Below are positions 1-7,969 of a stretch of DNA of 64,000 nucleotides, piece by piece (positions within the stretch are counted from its first letter, which is position 1; each line of letters opens with the position of its first letter). A program made the position numbers and the translations under genes. The stretch spans positions 124,001 to 188,000 of the forward strand of contig JAEVZS010000030.1 in NCBI GenBank assembly GCA_023392125.1. The letters run 5' to 3'. The notes under the pieces are model-generated. The model was not told where the DNA came from and searched no databases. It worked only from the letters and a program-made list of their open reading frames with translations. This DNA is from Bacteroidota bacterium (GTDB lineage Bacteria; Bacteroidota; Bacteroidia; Cytophagales; Cytophagaceae).

Positions 1-645
1 TTGTTGTGCTGGCTTGCTTACAGGTTTTATCGCAGGCTTAAATGCCGGTTTTGCTCCGGATGCCTTTGGGGTATCTGCTGACTGCTCAGGATGATTTTCT
101 TCCGCTTTGCTTTGCTCTTTTTGTTTTTTGAGCTCTGCTTTGATTCGCTGACTTTCTTCGTATATGCTCTGCTTTTCTTCTGCTTCCGCCGGACTCAGAT
201 TCGTAAAGTGGTAATTCATATTCAGAACATCAAATTCCGGAAAATCATACGTTTTAGTCATCGTGAGGCACTCTGTAGGGCAAACAGTAGTGCATAATCC
301 GCAAAAGCAGCATTTGGCCATGTCTATGTCAAACTTCCCTGCATAAAGCCGCTTGGCAGAACCATCTGATGTTTTGCCTATTTCTTCAGCCGATTTTATA
401 GCATCGATTTCAATACAGTTTACCGGACATATTTTGGCGCATAGATCACATACAATGCAGTCATCTATTTCATTATACAACCGATAACGACCATTATCCG
501 GCACCGGAATTGTTTCATGAGGGTACAGAGTAGTAACAAGTCCGTTTTGCTGGTCAAAATAATTGGGGCTTTCTACAGAAAGAGGTTTTCTGCGCCGGGT
601 AGCATAAAAAAGATGCTTGAACGTCAGTCGCAGACCTTCCAGCAT
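1..645 (-). CDS. nuoI: NADH-quinone oxidoreductase subunit I (3' end off the window)
   Basis: Iron-sulfur subunit of respiratory complex I, which passes electrons through two 4Fe-4S clusters at the membrane arm junction. Reading leftward from an ATG at 645 (AAGGGAG lies just upstream), the protein begins MLEGLRLTFKHLFYATRR. It contains two ferredoxin motifs, CIVCDLCAKICP at about residues 63-74 and CCFCGLCTTVCP at about 107-118. A long charged Lys/Glu/Pro-rich tail follows and runs off the left edge, longer than in many NuoI proteins. It lies 78 bp after nuoH in the same direction. The identity is firm from the paired Cys motifs and the nuoH neighbour; only the C-terminus is unseen. Confidence 0.95.
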   Translation of the reverse strand, partial: MLEGLRLTFKHLFYATRRRKPLSVESPNYFDQQNGLVTTLYPHETIPVPDNGRYRLYNEIDDCIVCDLCAKICPVNCIEIDAIKSAEEIGKTSDGSAKRLYAGKFDIDMAKCCFCGLCTTVCPTECLTMTKTYDFPEFDVLNMNYHFTNLSPAEAEEKQSIYEESQRIKAELKKQKEQSKAEENHPEQSADTPKASGAKPAFKPAIKPVSKPAQQ

Positions 646-723
646 TGTTATGCTCCCTTGTATTATATTTTTCCAGTAGTTATTCAATTTTTAGATAATT
701 CGTTGGTTTTTAATAAACGCTAT

Positions 724-1827
724 CTAGATCATCAGCAAGCGCCATATACCTGCCAGCATGACAATGGCTAGTGAAGCAGGAGTGAGCACTTTCCAGCACA
801 GATACATCAGTTGATCTACCCGCAATCTGGGATAGGTCCAGCGTACCATCATTTGGAGAAACACGAGAAACAGACTTTTGGTAAGTAACCAGAAAGCTCC
901 CCAGAGCATTCCGCTTACTTCTCCCGGTGCTCCGCTTGTCCAGTCGGCCAGCCTGAGTGCACCTATATTGGGAAAAGGGCTGTTCCAGCTTCCGAGAAAC
1001 AGAATGCTTCCGAGGAACGAAACCAAAAGCATCATCCCGTATTCGGAAAGAAACAGTACTGCAAACTTGAAACCGCTGTATTCGGTATGATAGCCGGCCA
1101 CCAGTTCGGATTCTGCTTCCGGTATATCAAACGGGGCTCTGTTGCACTCTGCAAGTGAAGCAATAAAGAAAATGACAAAGGCGATGCTTAAAAATGGCAT
1201 ACGTATAATATTCCAGCTGAGAAAACCGCCGGATGTGGTGATATCAATATCCAGAAACTTTAATCCGAACAGGTAATTGGTATCATTTTCCAGGCCCTGA
1301 TACTGGTTGATAAAGATGCCTTGCTGAAAACTTATTTCCTGAAGATTAAGTGTCTGGCTTATCATGGTAACAGCCAGTATACTCAGTGTAAGCGGAATCT
1401 CATAAGATATAATTTGTGCTACCGACCGCATCGATCCATACAGGCTGAATTTGTTGTTCGAACCCCAGCCTGCCATAATAAGACCGATGACATCAAGAGA
1501 AATAATCGCTAACAGAAAAAAAACACCTGATTCTATATTAGCACCTATAAGGGAAGAGTGCAGGGGAATAGTTGCAAACCCGGCAAATACAGCAGTGAAT
1601 ATCACAACCGGTGCAAGTGAAAAAAGCTTTTTATTTGATGCAGCGGGTATGATATCTTCTTTTAATAACAGCTTTAGTATATCCGCAATTGTTTGCAGCA
1701 GGCCAAAGCGTCCCGTCTCATCAGGTCCCAGCCGGTCCTGTACAAATGCCGAAACCTTTCTTTCTGCATATACAGCAGCCAGTGCAAATATGGGGATTAA
1801 CCCTAGAAAAACAGGTAATGCTATCAT
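724..1827 (-). CDS. nuoH: NADH-quinone oxidoreductase subunit H
   Basis: Membrane subunit of complex I (NuoH/ND1), which forms part of the quinone site. The 367-residue protein starts at an ATG with an in-frame TAA six codons upstream, so the start is well fixed. The family signature AERKVSAFVQDRLGP lies near the N-terminus, and the AECNRAPFDIPEAESELVAGYHTEY loop (here given in part: RAPFDIPEAESELVAG) sits at about residues 230-245. At least eight hydrophobic helices are visible. It is the first gene of the leftward nuoH-nuoI transcript: no nuoG or other nuo gene lies upstream in this window, so complex I genes are apparently split in this genome. Confidence 0.96.
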   Translation of the reverse strand: MIALPVFLGLIPIFALAAVYAERKVSAFVQDRLGPDETGRFGLLQTIADILKLLLKEDIIPAASNKKLFSLAPVVIFTAVFAGFATIPLHSSLIGANIESGVFFLLAIISLDVIGLIMAGWGSNNKFSLYGSMRSVAQIISYEIPLTLSILAVTMISQTLNLQEISFQQGIFINQYQGLENDTNYLFGLKFLDIDITTSGGFLSWNIIRMPFLSIAFVIFFIASLAECNRAPFDIPEAESELVAGYHTEYSGFKFAVLFLSEYGMMLLVSFLGSILFLGSWNSPFPNIGALRLADWTSGAPGEVSGMLWGAFWLLTKSLFLVFLQMMVRWTYPRLRVDQLMYLCWKVLTPASLAIVMLAGIWRLLMI

Positions 1828-2280
1828 CTGTTGGTAAAGTTAAAAGGAAATGGGGAAATCTGAAATAGCCTGAGCAATTGTGAGACGGGAAAAGAGGGAA
1901 AAATGGTTTTATAAACGATAGATTATATCTGATTGTCTGAATGTAAGCTATTTATAATTAGTCTAAATTTTACTGAAAGAAACCGGGCTATTTGGTTAGA
2001 GTTATCATAATCCATAGGACTACCTCCCGGTATCGTAAAGTATGTGTTTTTCCTTGTATTAAATTATCATTTTTTGATAGTTATTTTATTTATCCATATT
2101 GTGTTTTTGTACTGTTTTAAAGTGTTTTAAAAAGTTATCCACATGTAAAATGTCAATAACTAGGTGTTTTATGTTGAGAAATACCGGTGTAATATTTATC
2201 CTTTTATTTTCTTTTCTACATAACTTAGTCTCAACGTTTGGCCGGCGTATAGTTTAATAACCCGATTGTGAAATTTTTTA
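1828..2280. other. Divergent AT-rich intergenic region with DnaA-box-like sites
   Basis: 453 bp between nuoH (leftward) and the response regulator (rightward). No ORF with coding character is visible. It is strongly AT-rich and contains TTATCCACA at 2135-2143, which equals the E. coli DnaA-box consensus, and TTATCCATA at 2090-2098, one mismatch away. Between them is a direct near-repeat of GTTTTAAA (about 2114-2131). The region must also hold the nuoH promoter; I could not assign a convincing TAnnTTTG element for it. Confidence 0.5.
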
Positions 2281-2724
2281 ATGTATAAGAATATGGATTT
2301 CTGCTCAAAGAAACTGAACTGTGTTTTATTGATTGATGATGATAACATCAACAATTTTATTAATGAACGCCTGATCCGTAAAACCAATATTACCGATGAG
2401 ATAAGGATTGTTCTTAATGGAAAAGAAGCACTTGATTATCTTGCCATGAGACAAATCAATGAGCGGAAAAAAAGCCCTGAACTGATATTTCTGGATATCA
2501 ATATGCCGGTTATGGATGGCTTTGAATTTCTGGATGCTTTTAAGCGGCTGGAATTGTATGATAAAGAAAGTGTAATTATTGTTATGCTTACAACATCAGC
2601 CAATCCGAAAGATACCAAACGCCTGGATGATTCAGGTGTTTCGGGATATATCAATAAGCCACTTACTGAAAGTAAGCTGAAGGAGGTTATGGATTATTAC
2701 TTTGAACAGGTTAGCGTAGGCTAA
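2281..2724 (+). CDS. Single-domain CheY-like response regulator
   Basis: A 147-residue receiver domain with no output domain. The acidic pocket is D19-D20-D21 in LLIDDDN, the phospho-acceptor is D72 in FLDINMPVMDG, the switch Thr lies in MLTTSAN (104-105), and the conserved Lys is K126 in NKPL. The length matches one receiver domain. Translation may start at M5 (2293) instead of M1. Its partner kinase is not in the window. The 3' end overlaps the convergent hemE by 14 bp. It probably relays a phosphoryl signal by protein-protein contact, as single-domain receivers do; the pathway cannot be told from context. Confidence 0.93.
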   Translation: MYKNMDFCSKKLNCVLLIDDDNINNFINERLIRKTNITDEIRIVLNGKEALDYLAMRQINERKKSPELIFLDINMPVMDGFEFLDAFKRLELYDKESVIIVMLTTSANPKDTKRLDDSGVSGYINKPLTESKLKEVMDYYFEQVSVG

Positions 2725-3748
2725 AGCGATGTGCTTTTACAGTATCAACAAAACAGCGAACTTTATCTTTATCCGTGTCGGGGTATACGCCATGACCCAG
2801 ATTGGCTATGTGCTTCTCAGGACCAAATGCATTGAGCATATTGGTTGTGTGTTGTCGGATACTGTCAAAAGAACCATATAAAACACAAGGGTCCAGATTG
2901 CCCTGAAGGGTCTTTTCAGTACCAATAAGCATTCTGGATTCTTTTATATCCATATTCCAGTCCAGACCTATGGTTCGACAGCTAAGCTTGCTCATTGATT
3001 CCCGGGCAAAAAAAGCTCCTTTTGCGAAGACAGTAACAGGAACCTCCGGTATGGCATCACAGATTCTGCTGATATAGGCCAGGGAGAACTCTTCATACTG
3101 GTCCGGAGGCAATATGCCAGCCCAGGAATCAAAAATTTGAAGCATATCTGCTCCGGCTGCAACCTGCTTTTTCAGATAGGAGATAGTTACAGTGGTGATT
3201 TTATCCAATAGCCGATGAGCAGCAGCACTTTCAAGGTAAAGAAACTTGCGGGCCCTTGCAAATGTCTTACTTCCTGAGCCTTCAACCATATAAGCAAGAA
3301 TAGTCCATGGTGCTCCGGCAAAGCCGATAAGCGGCACTCTGTGGTTTAATTCCTTTTTGGTGATTTTGATTGCATCATATACATAGGATAGCGCATCAGG
3401 TGCTTCCTGAACAATCAGGGTGTCTATATCTTTTGAACTTTGTATAGTTTTTGGAAAAATAGGACCGCGGCTTTCCTGCATCTCGTAAATCAAGCCCATT
3501 GCTTCCGGAATCACGAGAATATCGCTGAAAATAATTGCGGCATCTACATCCAGAATATCGACCGGCTGTATAGTTACCTCTGCCGCCAGTTCCGGAGTTG
3601 TGGCAAGCTCCTTGAAACCGCTCAAACGTTCTCTGACAGCCCGGTACTCAGGTAATATGCGGCCGGCCTGACGCATAAGCCAAACAGGTGTGCGTTCGAT
3701 TTTTTCACCTCTGGCTGCACGAAGAATCAGATCATTTTTTAAGTTCAT
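2711..3748 (-). CDS. hemE: Uroporphyrinogen decarboxylase
   Basis: Cytosolic enzyme converting uroporphyrinogen III to coproporphyrinogen III in haem synthesis. The 345-residue length is typical. The N-terminal signature RTPVWLMRQAGRILPEYR is at residues 20-37 and the second family motif GFAGAPWTILAYMVEG is at about 142-157. The active-site Asp region is IIFSDILVIPEAMG. A TAACTTTG promoter box lies only 4 nt before the ATG, which implies a leaderless or nearly leaderless mRNA. The gene converges with the response regulator, overlapping it by 14 bp, and follows a lipoprotein gene 25 bp upstream. Confidence 0.97.
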   Translation of the reverse strand: MNLKNDLILRAARGEKIERTPVWLMRQAGRILPEYRAVRERLSGFKELATTPELAAEVTIQPVDILDVDAAIIFSDILVIPEAMGLIYEMQESRGPIFPKTIQSSKDIDTLIVQEAPDALSYVYDAIKITKKELNHRVPLIGFAGAPWTILAYMVEGSGSKTFARARKFLYLESAAAHRLLDKITTVTISYLKKQVAAGADMLQIFDSWAGILPPDQYEEFSLAYISRICDAIPEVPVTVFAKGAFFARESMSKLSCRTIGLDWNMDIKESRMLIGTEKTLQGNLDPCVLYGSFDSIRQHTTNMLNAFGPEKHIANLGHGVYPDTDKDKVRCFVDTVKAHRFSLR

Positions 3749-3752
3749 GGAG

Positions 3753-3760
3753 CAAAGTTA
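3753..3760 (-). promoter_or_regulatory. Probable hemE promoter -7 box (TAACTTTG)
   Basis: Read on the minus strand this is TAACTTTG, matching the Bacteroidota -7 consensus TAnnTTTG. Exactly 4 nt separate it from the hemE ATG at 3748, so transcription should begin at about the start codon. A clear -33 TTG is not seen. Confidence 0.5.
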
Positions 3761-3773
3761 TAATAAAAACAGC

Positions 3774-4352
3774 TTATTCTATACCTTTTATCTCGTCGAT
3801 ATAAAGTGTGCCGGTATATGGCTGATTAAGAGAGCCGGGGACAATACGGATCTCCGTAATTCTTTCAATGGCTGCGTAGCGGGAAAGCTCGTGCTGATTG
3901 AGAGGATAAATCCAGGTTTCTTCAGAGGGAAATGCTGTTTGTAATACGCAGGTGTTTTTTTCTTCATCCAGCAGAAGAATACTGAGTATGGGGGGATTGA
4001 CAGTTGAAAGGTTTTTGAATCGGATACTTAGCGCAGAAACCTTTCTGAAATTCATGGGGTTAAATCTGCGATAGACAAAATTCCGGCCCCGGGCCGAATC
4101 CATATGAAGAACAAGGCAGCCGTGCATTGTAAGCATTTTAAGAGAGTCTCCCTCTTTACTCCAGTCATGCCTGTCATTATTGAAGTGATCAATTACACCG
4201 CCTTCATTCAGCAATAAAGGGTTGCTGGCAGGAATACTACCCAGAATAAGCCCCTGACTGGCAGGAGCGTGCGGATCGAGTTGCGTCTGCTGAAAATTTT
4301 TGCAGCTTACAAAAATGGAAGATAACAGACTCAGAAACAGAAAGTACTTCAT
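3774..4352 (-). CDS. Putative lipoprotein with a C-terminal carbohydrate-binding-like fold
   Basis: 192 residues. A short hydrophobic signal peptide ends in FVSC at residues 14-17, a plausible lipobox with C17 as the lipidated residue. The rest is predicted to be exported. The C-terminal part (rough pattern FRKVSALSIRFKN ... YTGTLYIDEIKG) resembles the jelly-roll domains that often end in xLYIDEI in carbohydrate-binding modules. This is inference from pattern only. It starts 12 bp after the ROK1 stop in the same direction, so the two are probably co-transcribed, which is compatible with a sugar-related role. Confidence 0.7.
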   Translation of the reverse strand: MKYFLFLSLLSSIFVSCKNFQQTQLDPHAPASQGLILGSIPASNPLLLNEGGVIDHFNNDRHDWSKEGDSLKMLTMHGCLVLHMDSARGRNFVYRRFNPMNFRKVSALSIRFKNLSTVNPPILSILLLDEEKNTCVLQTAFPSEETWIYPLNQHELSRYAAIERITEIRIVPGSLNQPYTGTLYIDEIKGIE

Positions 4353-4364
4353 TTAATTTTGCCA

Positions 4365-5267
4365 TTATATGCCAATAAGCGCGGCTCCAAGCACCCCGGC
4401 ATAATCGCCCAGCTTGCTCCGTACGATCGGTGTGGTGAATTCATCATTAAAAACAAAGTCTTTGACTTTGTTTAATCCGATTGTATAGAGCTCATCAATA
4501 TTGGACAAGCCACCACCCAATATAATTATTTCCGGATCAAGAATACTTATCAGATTGGAAACCGACTTCCCAAAATAAAGAAAAAATTCGGACATTATTA
4601 TTCGGGCGTTCTCATCTCCTAAGCGATAGCGTTTTACGATTTCCGTCATAGGGATTTGCTCTCCGAACAGCTCTTTGTATTTGTTCTCTACCCCTGAGCC
4701 TGATATGAATGTTTCTATACAGCCGATTTTACCACAATGACATTGAGGACCGTAGGAGCTTATGATGGAATGTCCCCATTCGCCGGCAAGAGACTGATGC
4801 CCATTGATCAGTTTGCCGTCAAAAATCATTCCCCCGCCGATTCCTGTACCCATTATGGCTCCGAATACTCTCTTTTTTCCCTTACCTGCGCCAAAATTAG
4901 CTTCGGCCAGAACGAAACAGTTTGAATTGTTCTGCCATCCGATTTTCCGGTTTAATTTCTTTTCAAGATCCTGAATAAAAGGCATTCCATTGGTAAAAGA
5001 AATATTGGAATTTTTCATGAGACCGGTTTTTCGGGAAATAGAACCCGGAGTACCGATCCCGAAAGTATGAGGCTTGCTTTCTGTGAACTCTACAAGCTCT
5101 TCATATAATCCTGTTATTCCATTGATAACATGCTTATAGCCCTTTTCACTATTGGTTGGAATCCGTTTTCTGAATAATACTTTCAGATCTTTGTCAAGAA
5201 CAATGCCTTCAGTTTTTGTTCCTCCAAGATCAATTCCCAAACTGAATACGTTTCTTTTTCTTTTCAT
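4365..5267 (-). CDS. ROK-family sugar kinase homologue lacking the catalytic Asp
   Basis: 300 residues of the ROK (repressor, ORF, kinase) family. The phosphate loop GIDLGGTKTEG is at residues 11-21, GTGIGGG is at 140-146, and the zinc site (H166, C176, C178, C183 in the EWGH and CHCGKIGCIE motifs) is intact. The catalytic motif that should read ENDANC instead reads QNNSNC (112-117), so the catalytic base Asp is Asn114 and the preceding Glu is Gln. There is no DNA-binding domain, so it is not a ROK repressor. It lies divergent from the sugar transporter at 5621. It is a clear paralogue of the intact kinase at 47094. It may be an inactive or regulatory sugar-binding protein. Confidence 0.9.
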   Translation of the reverse strand: MKRKRNVFSLGIDLGGTKTEGIVLDKDLKVLFRKRIPTNSEKGYKHVINGITGLYEELVEFTESKPHTFGIGTPGSISRKTGLMKNSNISFTNGMPFIQDLEKKLNRKIGWQNNSNCFVLAEANFGAGKGKKRVFGAIMGTGIGGGMIFDGKLINGHQSLAGEWGHSIISSYGPQCHCGKIGCIETFISGSGVENKYKELFGEQIPMTEIVKRYRLGDENARIIMSEFFLYFGKSVSNLISILDPEIIILGGGLSNIDELYTIGLNKVKDFVFNDEFTTPIVRSKLGDYAGVLGAALIGI

Positions 5268-5620
5268 CCGGAACCTTGTGCGATGCCATGGTTGTACGAC
5301 CTGGCTTAAGGAATGTTGTTTATATTTCCAAAGAAAAACAAAATTTCCGGTATTTCTCGGTTAATGTTAAGCTTCTGGAAGAAACGAAAAAAATCATTGA
5401 CACTGGCGGCTAGAATTTGTAGTATTGCCTTTTGTTTTGAAGAAACCGGTTCTCATTTTTTTCGAAAAGGGCATACAGGTATTCTGTTGCTGATTTTAGA
5501 CAGGGAATTTTTATTATACCAAGAAAAAATTGAAAAAAAATAGTCGGCTTGTCAAAAAATACCAAGGAAAATCTTAATTTTGATATCCGTTCAGATTAAA
5601 ATAATTATAAACTGATAGTA
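5268..5620. other. Divergent intergenic region between ROK homologue and sugar transporter
   Basis: 353 bp with no credible coding region. It holds the transporter promoter at its right end. No matching TAnnTTTG box was found on the minus strand for the ROK gene. Several A and T runs are present but no clear palindrome. Confidence 0.5.
5549..5582 (+). promoter_or_regulatory. Probable promoter of the sugar transporter
   Basis: TTG at 5549-5551 and TAATTTTG at 5575-5582 match the Bacteroidota -33/-7 pattern with a 23-nt spacer, the upper end of the usual range. The ATG follows 38 nt later. Confidence 0.5.
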
Positions 5621-7429
5621 ATGGCAGGAATTTCACAATCATCAGGTCCGGTAAATGCAGTAACTGATTCAAACAGGAACTATACAGTGCCTTTAGTAAT
5701 CTTAACCACATTATTCTTCATGTGGGGGTTTATTACCTGCCTAAACGATATTCTCATACCGTTTTTGAAGGATGAGTTCAGCTTAAGCAATCTCCAGGCA
5801 AATCTTGTACAGTCTGCTTTCTTCGGAGCATACTTTATTATTTCTCTGCTTTACTTTCTGTTTTCTGTTTATGTTTTTGACCCCATTCAGCGCATCGGAT
5901 ATAAAAATGCGATCATAACAGGCCTGGTCATTGCAGCTACCGGATGTATTTTATTTGTCCCTGCATCTGAAAGCGGATCATTCGTGTTTTTTCTGTTTGC
6001 CCTTTTTGTTCTTGCTTCAGGAATTACGATTCTTCAAATGGGGGCCAATCCTTATGTAACACTTCTGGGAAAGTCGGAGTCGGCATCATCCCGATTAAAT
6101 ATGACCCAGGCATTTAATGCGCTTGGAACTACGGTTGCGCCTGTAGTGGGGGGACTACTGATCTTCGGAGCAAGAAGCTCTGATGCTGTTCAGGGGCCTT
6201 ATGTAGGCTTGACCATTGCTTTGATTATTCTTGGCGTATTAATTCTTTTCTCTCCTTTGCCTAAAATTGCCGGAGGAACGGAAGAAAGCGCAGAAAAAAA
6301 GGAACAAAAAGGAAAAGGGGCTCTTGCCTATCCGCACCTTGTGCTGGGTGTGATTTGTATATTTGCCTACGTAGGCGGAGAAGTTGCTGTTGGAAGTAAT
6401 CTGATTACCTATCTGGAAGACGTTTGTCATATGCCAAAGGAATCCGCAGACTCTTTCCTTGCCATATTCTGGGGTGGTGCGATGATCGGCCGATTCTATG
6501 GTTCCATATTCCTTACCGGCCGGAAGTTTGAATTTTCCAAATTAACGAATATCGCAGTTATTCTTGCTTTCTCTTTCATACTGGGAGTATTTCTTGTAAA
6601 CAAATCTTATATAGTAAATAGCGTAGTCGGACAAAAGCAGGAAAAAGTAGTCGGGGCACACTCAGACAGTCTTTCCATCGTAATGGATGGCCGTGTTATC
6701 TACAATCCGGATACCCGGATTCCCGAGCCTAAGGCTAAAGAGCATGTTGCCGATATTGTCTCCGGCAGCTTCTCATCCTTTGAGCTTGCTAGTGCTCCGG
6801 ATGGGAAAAAGCAGCTGACATTGTTTGCTAACTCTGCTTCCGGTCAGGAAATGAAGGATTTTCAGGTATATGCCAATCTGAAAAATAATGAGGTTGCGCT
6901 AAGTGCATTTGAAAAAGTATCTTTCTCTTTTGATAAACTGACATTCTGGGAAGCCGGTATATTTTGCCTGATGGCTCTTATTAATATCGGAGCATTCTTC
7001 CTGGGTGCCTTTAGTCCCGGTCGTACATTAGGCCTTTTTGCGGGTATTGTAGTGCTACTCCTTGCAATTGCGGTTTTCGCAAGCGGCACGTTTGCAATGT
7101 GGAGCGTATTATCAATCGGACTGTTCAATTCAATCATGTTCCCTACTATATTTTCTCTGGCGATTAAAGGTCTTGGCAAAGATACAAGTCAGGGATCCTC
7201 TTTGCTGGTAATGGCTATCGTTGGGGGAGGAATTGTGCCACCTATACAGGGACTGGTTGCCGATCTTGTAAATATTCAGATCAGTTTCCTTATTCCGATT
7301 GTATGTTATGCGTACATACTGTTTTATGGGCTAGTTGGTTCTAAGCCCAGAAATGTGGATGGCCAAAAAGGCGATAATGATCTGACTCCTTCCAGCAGTC
7401 CTGCTACCGAACCGGCTGCAGCTCATTAA
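5621..7429 (+). CDS. FucP/GluP-type sugar MFS transporter with an inserted soluble domain
   Basis: 602-residue inner-membrane transporter of the fucose/glucose/galactose:H+ symporter family, identified by FMWGFITCLNDILIPFLK at residues 33-50 and GANPYVTLLG at 141-150. Family members are usually about 400-480 residues. The excess comes from a hydrophilic block at about 328-443 placed between predicted helix 9 and the next helix, followed by two further hydrophobic segments before the conserved last helices. With standard N-in topology the block would face the periplasm. The C-terminus is a short Pro/Ser/Ala-rich tail. The divergent ROK homologue suggests a sugar substrate, but which sugar is unknown. 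A strong terminator follows the gene. Confidence 0.92.
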   Translation: MAGISQSSGPVNAVTDSNRNYTVPLVILTTLFFMWGFITCLNDILIPFLKDEFSLSNLQANLVQSAFFGAYFIISLLYFLFSVYVFDPIQRIGYKNAIITGLVIAATGCILFVPASESGSFVFFLFALFVLASGITILQMGANPYVTLLGKSESASSRLNMTQAFNALGTTVAPVVGGLLIFGARSSDAVQGPYVGLTIALIILGVLILFSPLPKIAGGTEESAEKKEQKGKGALAYPHLVLGVICIFAYVGGEVAVGSNLITYLEDVCHMPKESADSFLAIFWGGAMIGRFYGSIFLTGRKFEFSKLTNIAVILAFSFILGVFLVNKSYIVNSVVGQKQEKVVGAHSDSLSIVMDGRVIYNPDTRIPEPKAKEHVADIVSGSFSSFELASAPDGKKQLTLFANSASGQEMKDFQVYANLKNNEVALSAFEKVSFSFDKLTFWEAGIFCLMALINIGAFFLGAFSPGRTLGLFAGIVVLLLAIAVFASGTFAMWSVLSIGLFNSIMFPTIFSLAIKGLGKDTSQGSSLLVMAIVGGGIVPPIQGLVADLVNIQISFLIPIVCYAYILFYGLVGSKPRNVDGQKGDNDLTPSSSPATEPAAAH

Positions 7430-7457
7430 TGAGATCATCTTAAAAAAGAATAGAGAA

Positions 7458-7489
7458 AATGCTCTGATTTTTATCAGAGCATTTTTTTA
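7458..7489. terminator. Bidirectional rho-independent terminator
   Basis: Arms AATGCTCTGAT and ATCAGAGCATT (7458-7468 and 7473-7483) with a 4-nt T loop and a following T run. It ends the transporter transcript; the stop codon of the convergent DUF5752 gene lies inside the right arm. Confidence 0.9.
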
Positions 7490-7758
7490 TTTGTAACCTG
7501 GTTATTAGGGAAATAATCCCTCAGTTTTTTCAGAAATCCACTTTTTGTTTTTACTTTTTTTACTGAGTTGGCGATATCTGACGCATGAAATACATGAGTA
7601 AACCAATTGTAGAAATCATTCTTTTCTGCGTTTAAGTGATAAGAGAAGGTATCTTCCGTCATATCCTTCAAACCAATAAACAGCTCTTCAATTGAAGCAA
7701 AAATTTTCCCATCGTTACTATAGAAAAATTTTTCAGGACTTAATGTTGATTGTTGCAT
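7474..7758 (-). CDS. Small DUF5752-like conserved protein
   Basis: 94 residues. The pattern FFYSNDGKIFASIEELFIGL, then FSYHLNAEKNDFYNWF and a short C-terminal helix, resembles the DUF5752 family of uncharacterised proteins, in which the His in YHxN and the NDFxNW motif recur. It is cytoplasmic, with no signal or membrane helix. Its stop codon lies in the terminator shared with the convergent transporter. Function is unknown. The family match is from memory of the pattern and is moderate. Confidence 0.75.
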   Translation of the reverse strand: MQQSTLSPEKFFYSNDGKIFASIEELFIGLKDMTEDTFSYHLNAEKNDFYNWFTHVFHASDIANSVKKVKTKSGFLKKLRDYFPNNQVTNKKML

Positions 7759-7969
7759 TGTTTTTTGATAGGTGAATTTATTTTCTCAATCAAAAAAGAG
7801 AAAATATAGTTCCTTGCCAATCTGTTCAGAAACGTATAAGGCTGAATAAGCAGGATGAAAAGACCGGCAGAGGCTGGAGAGAGGGGTATATAACTGGGAC
7901 AGGATATTAATGTCGGATAGAACAGGTAATAGGTTTGCCTTGCAGCATTCTATCCGACATCAATAATAG

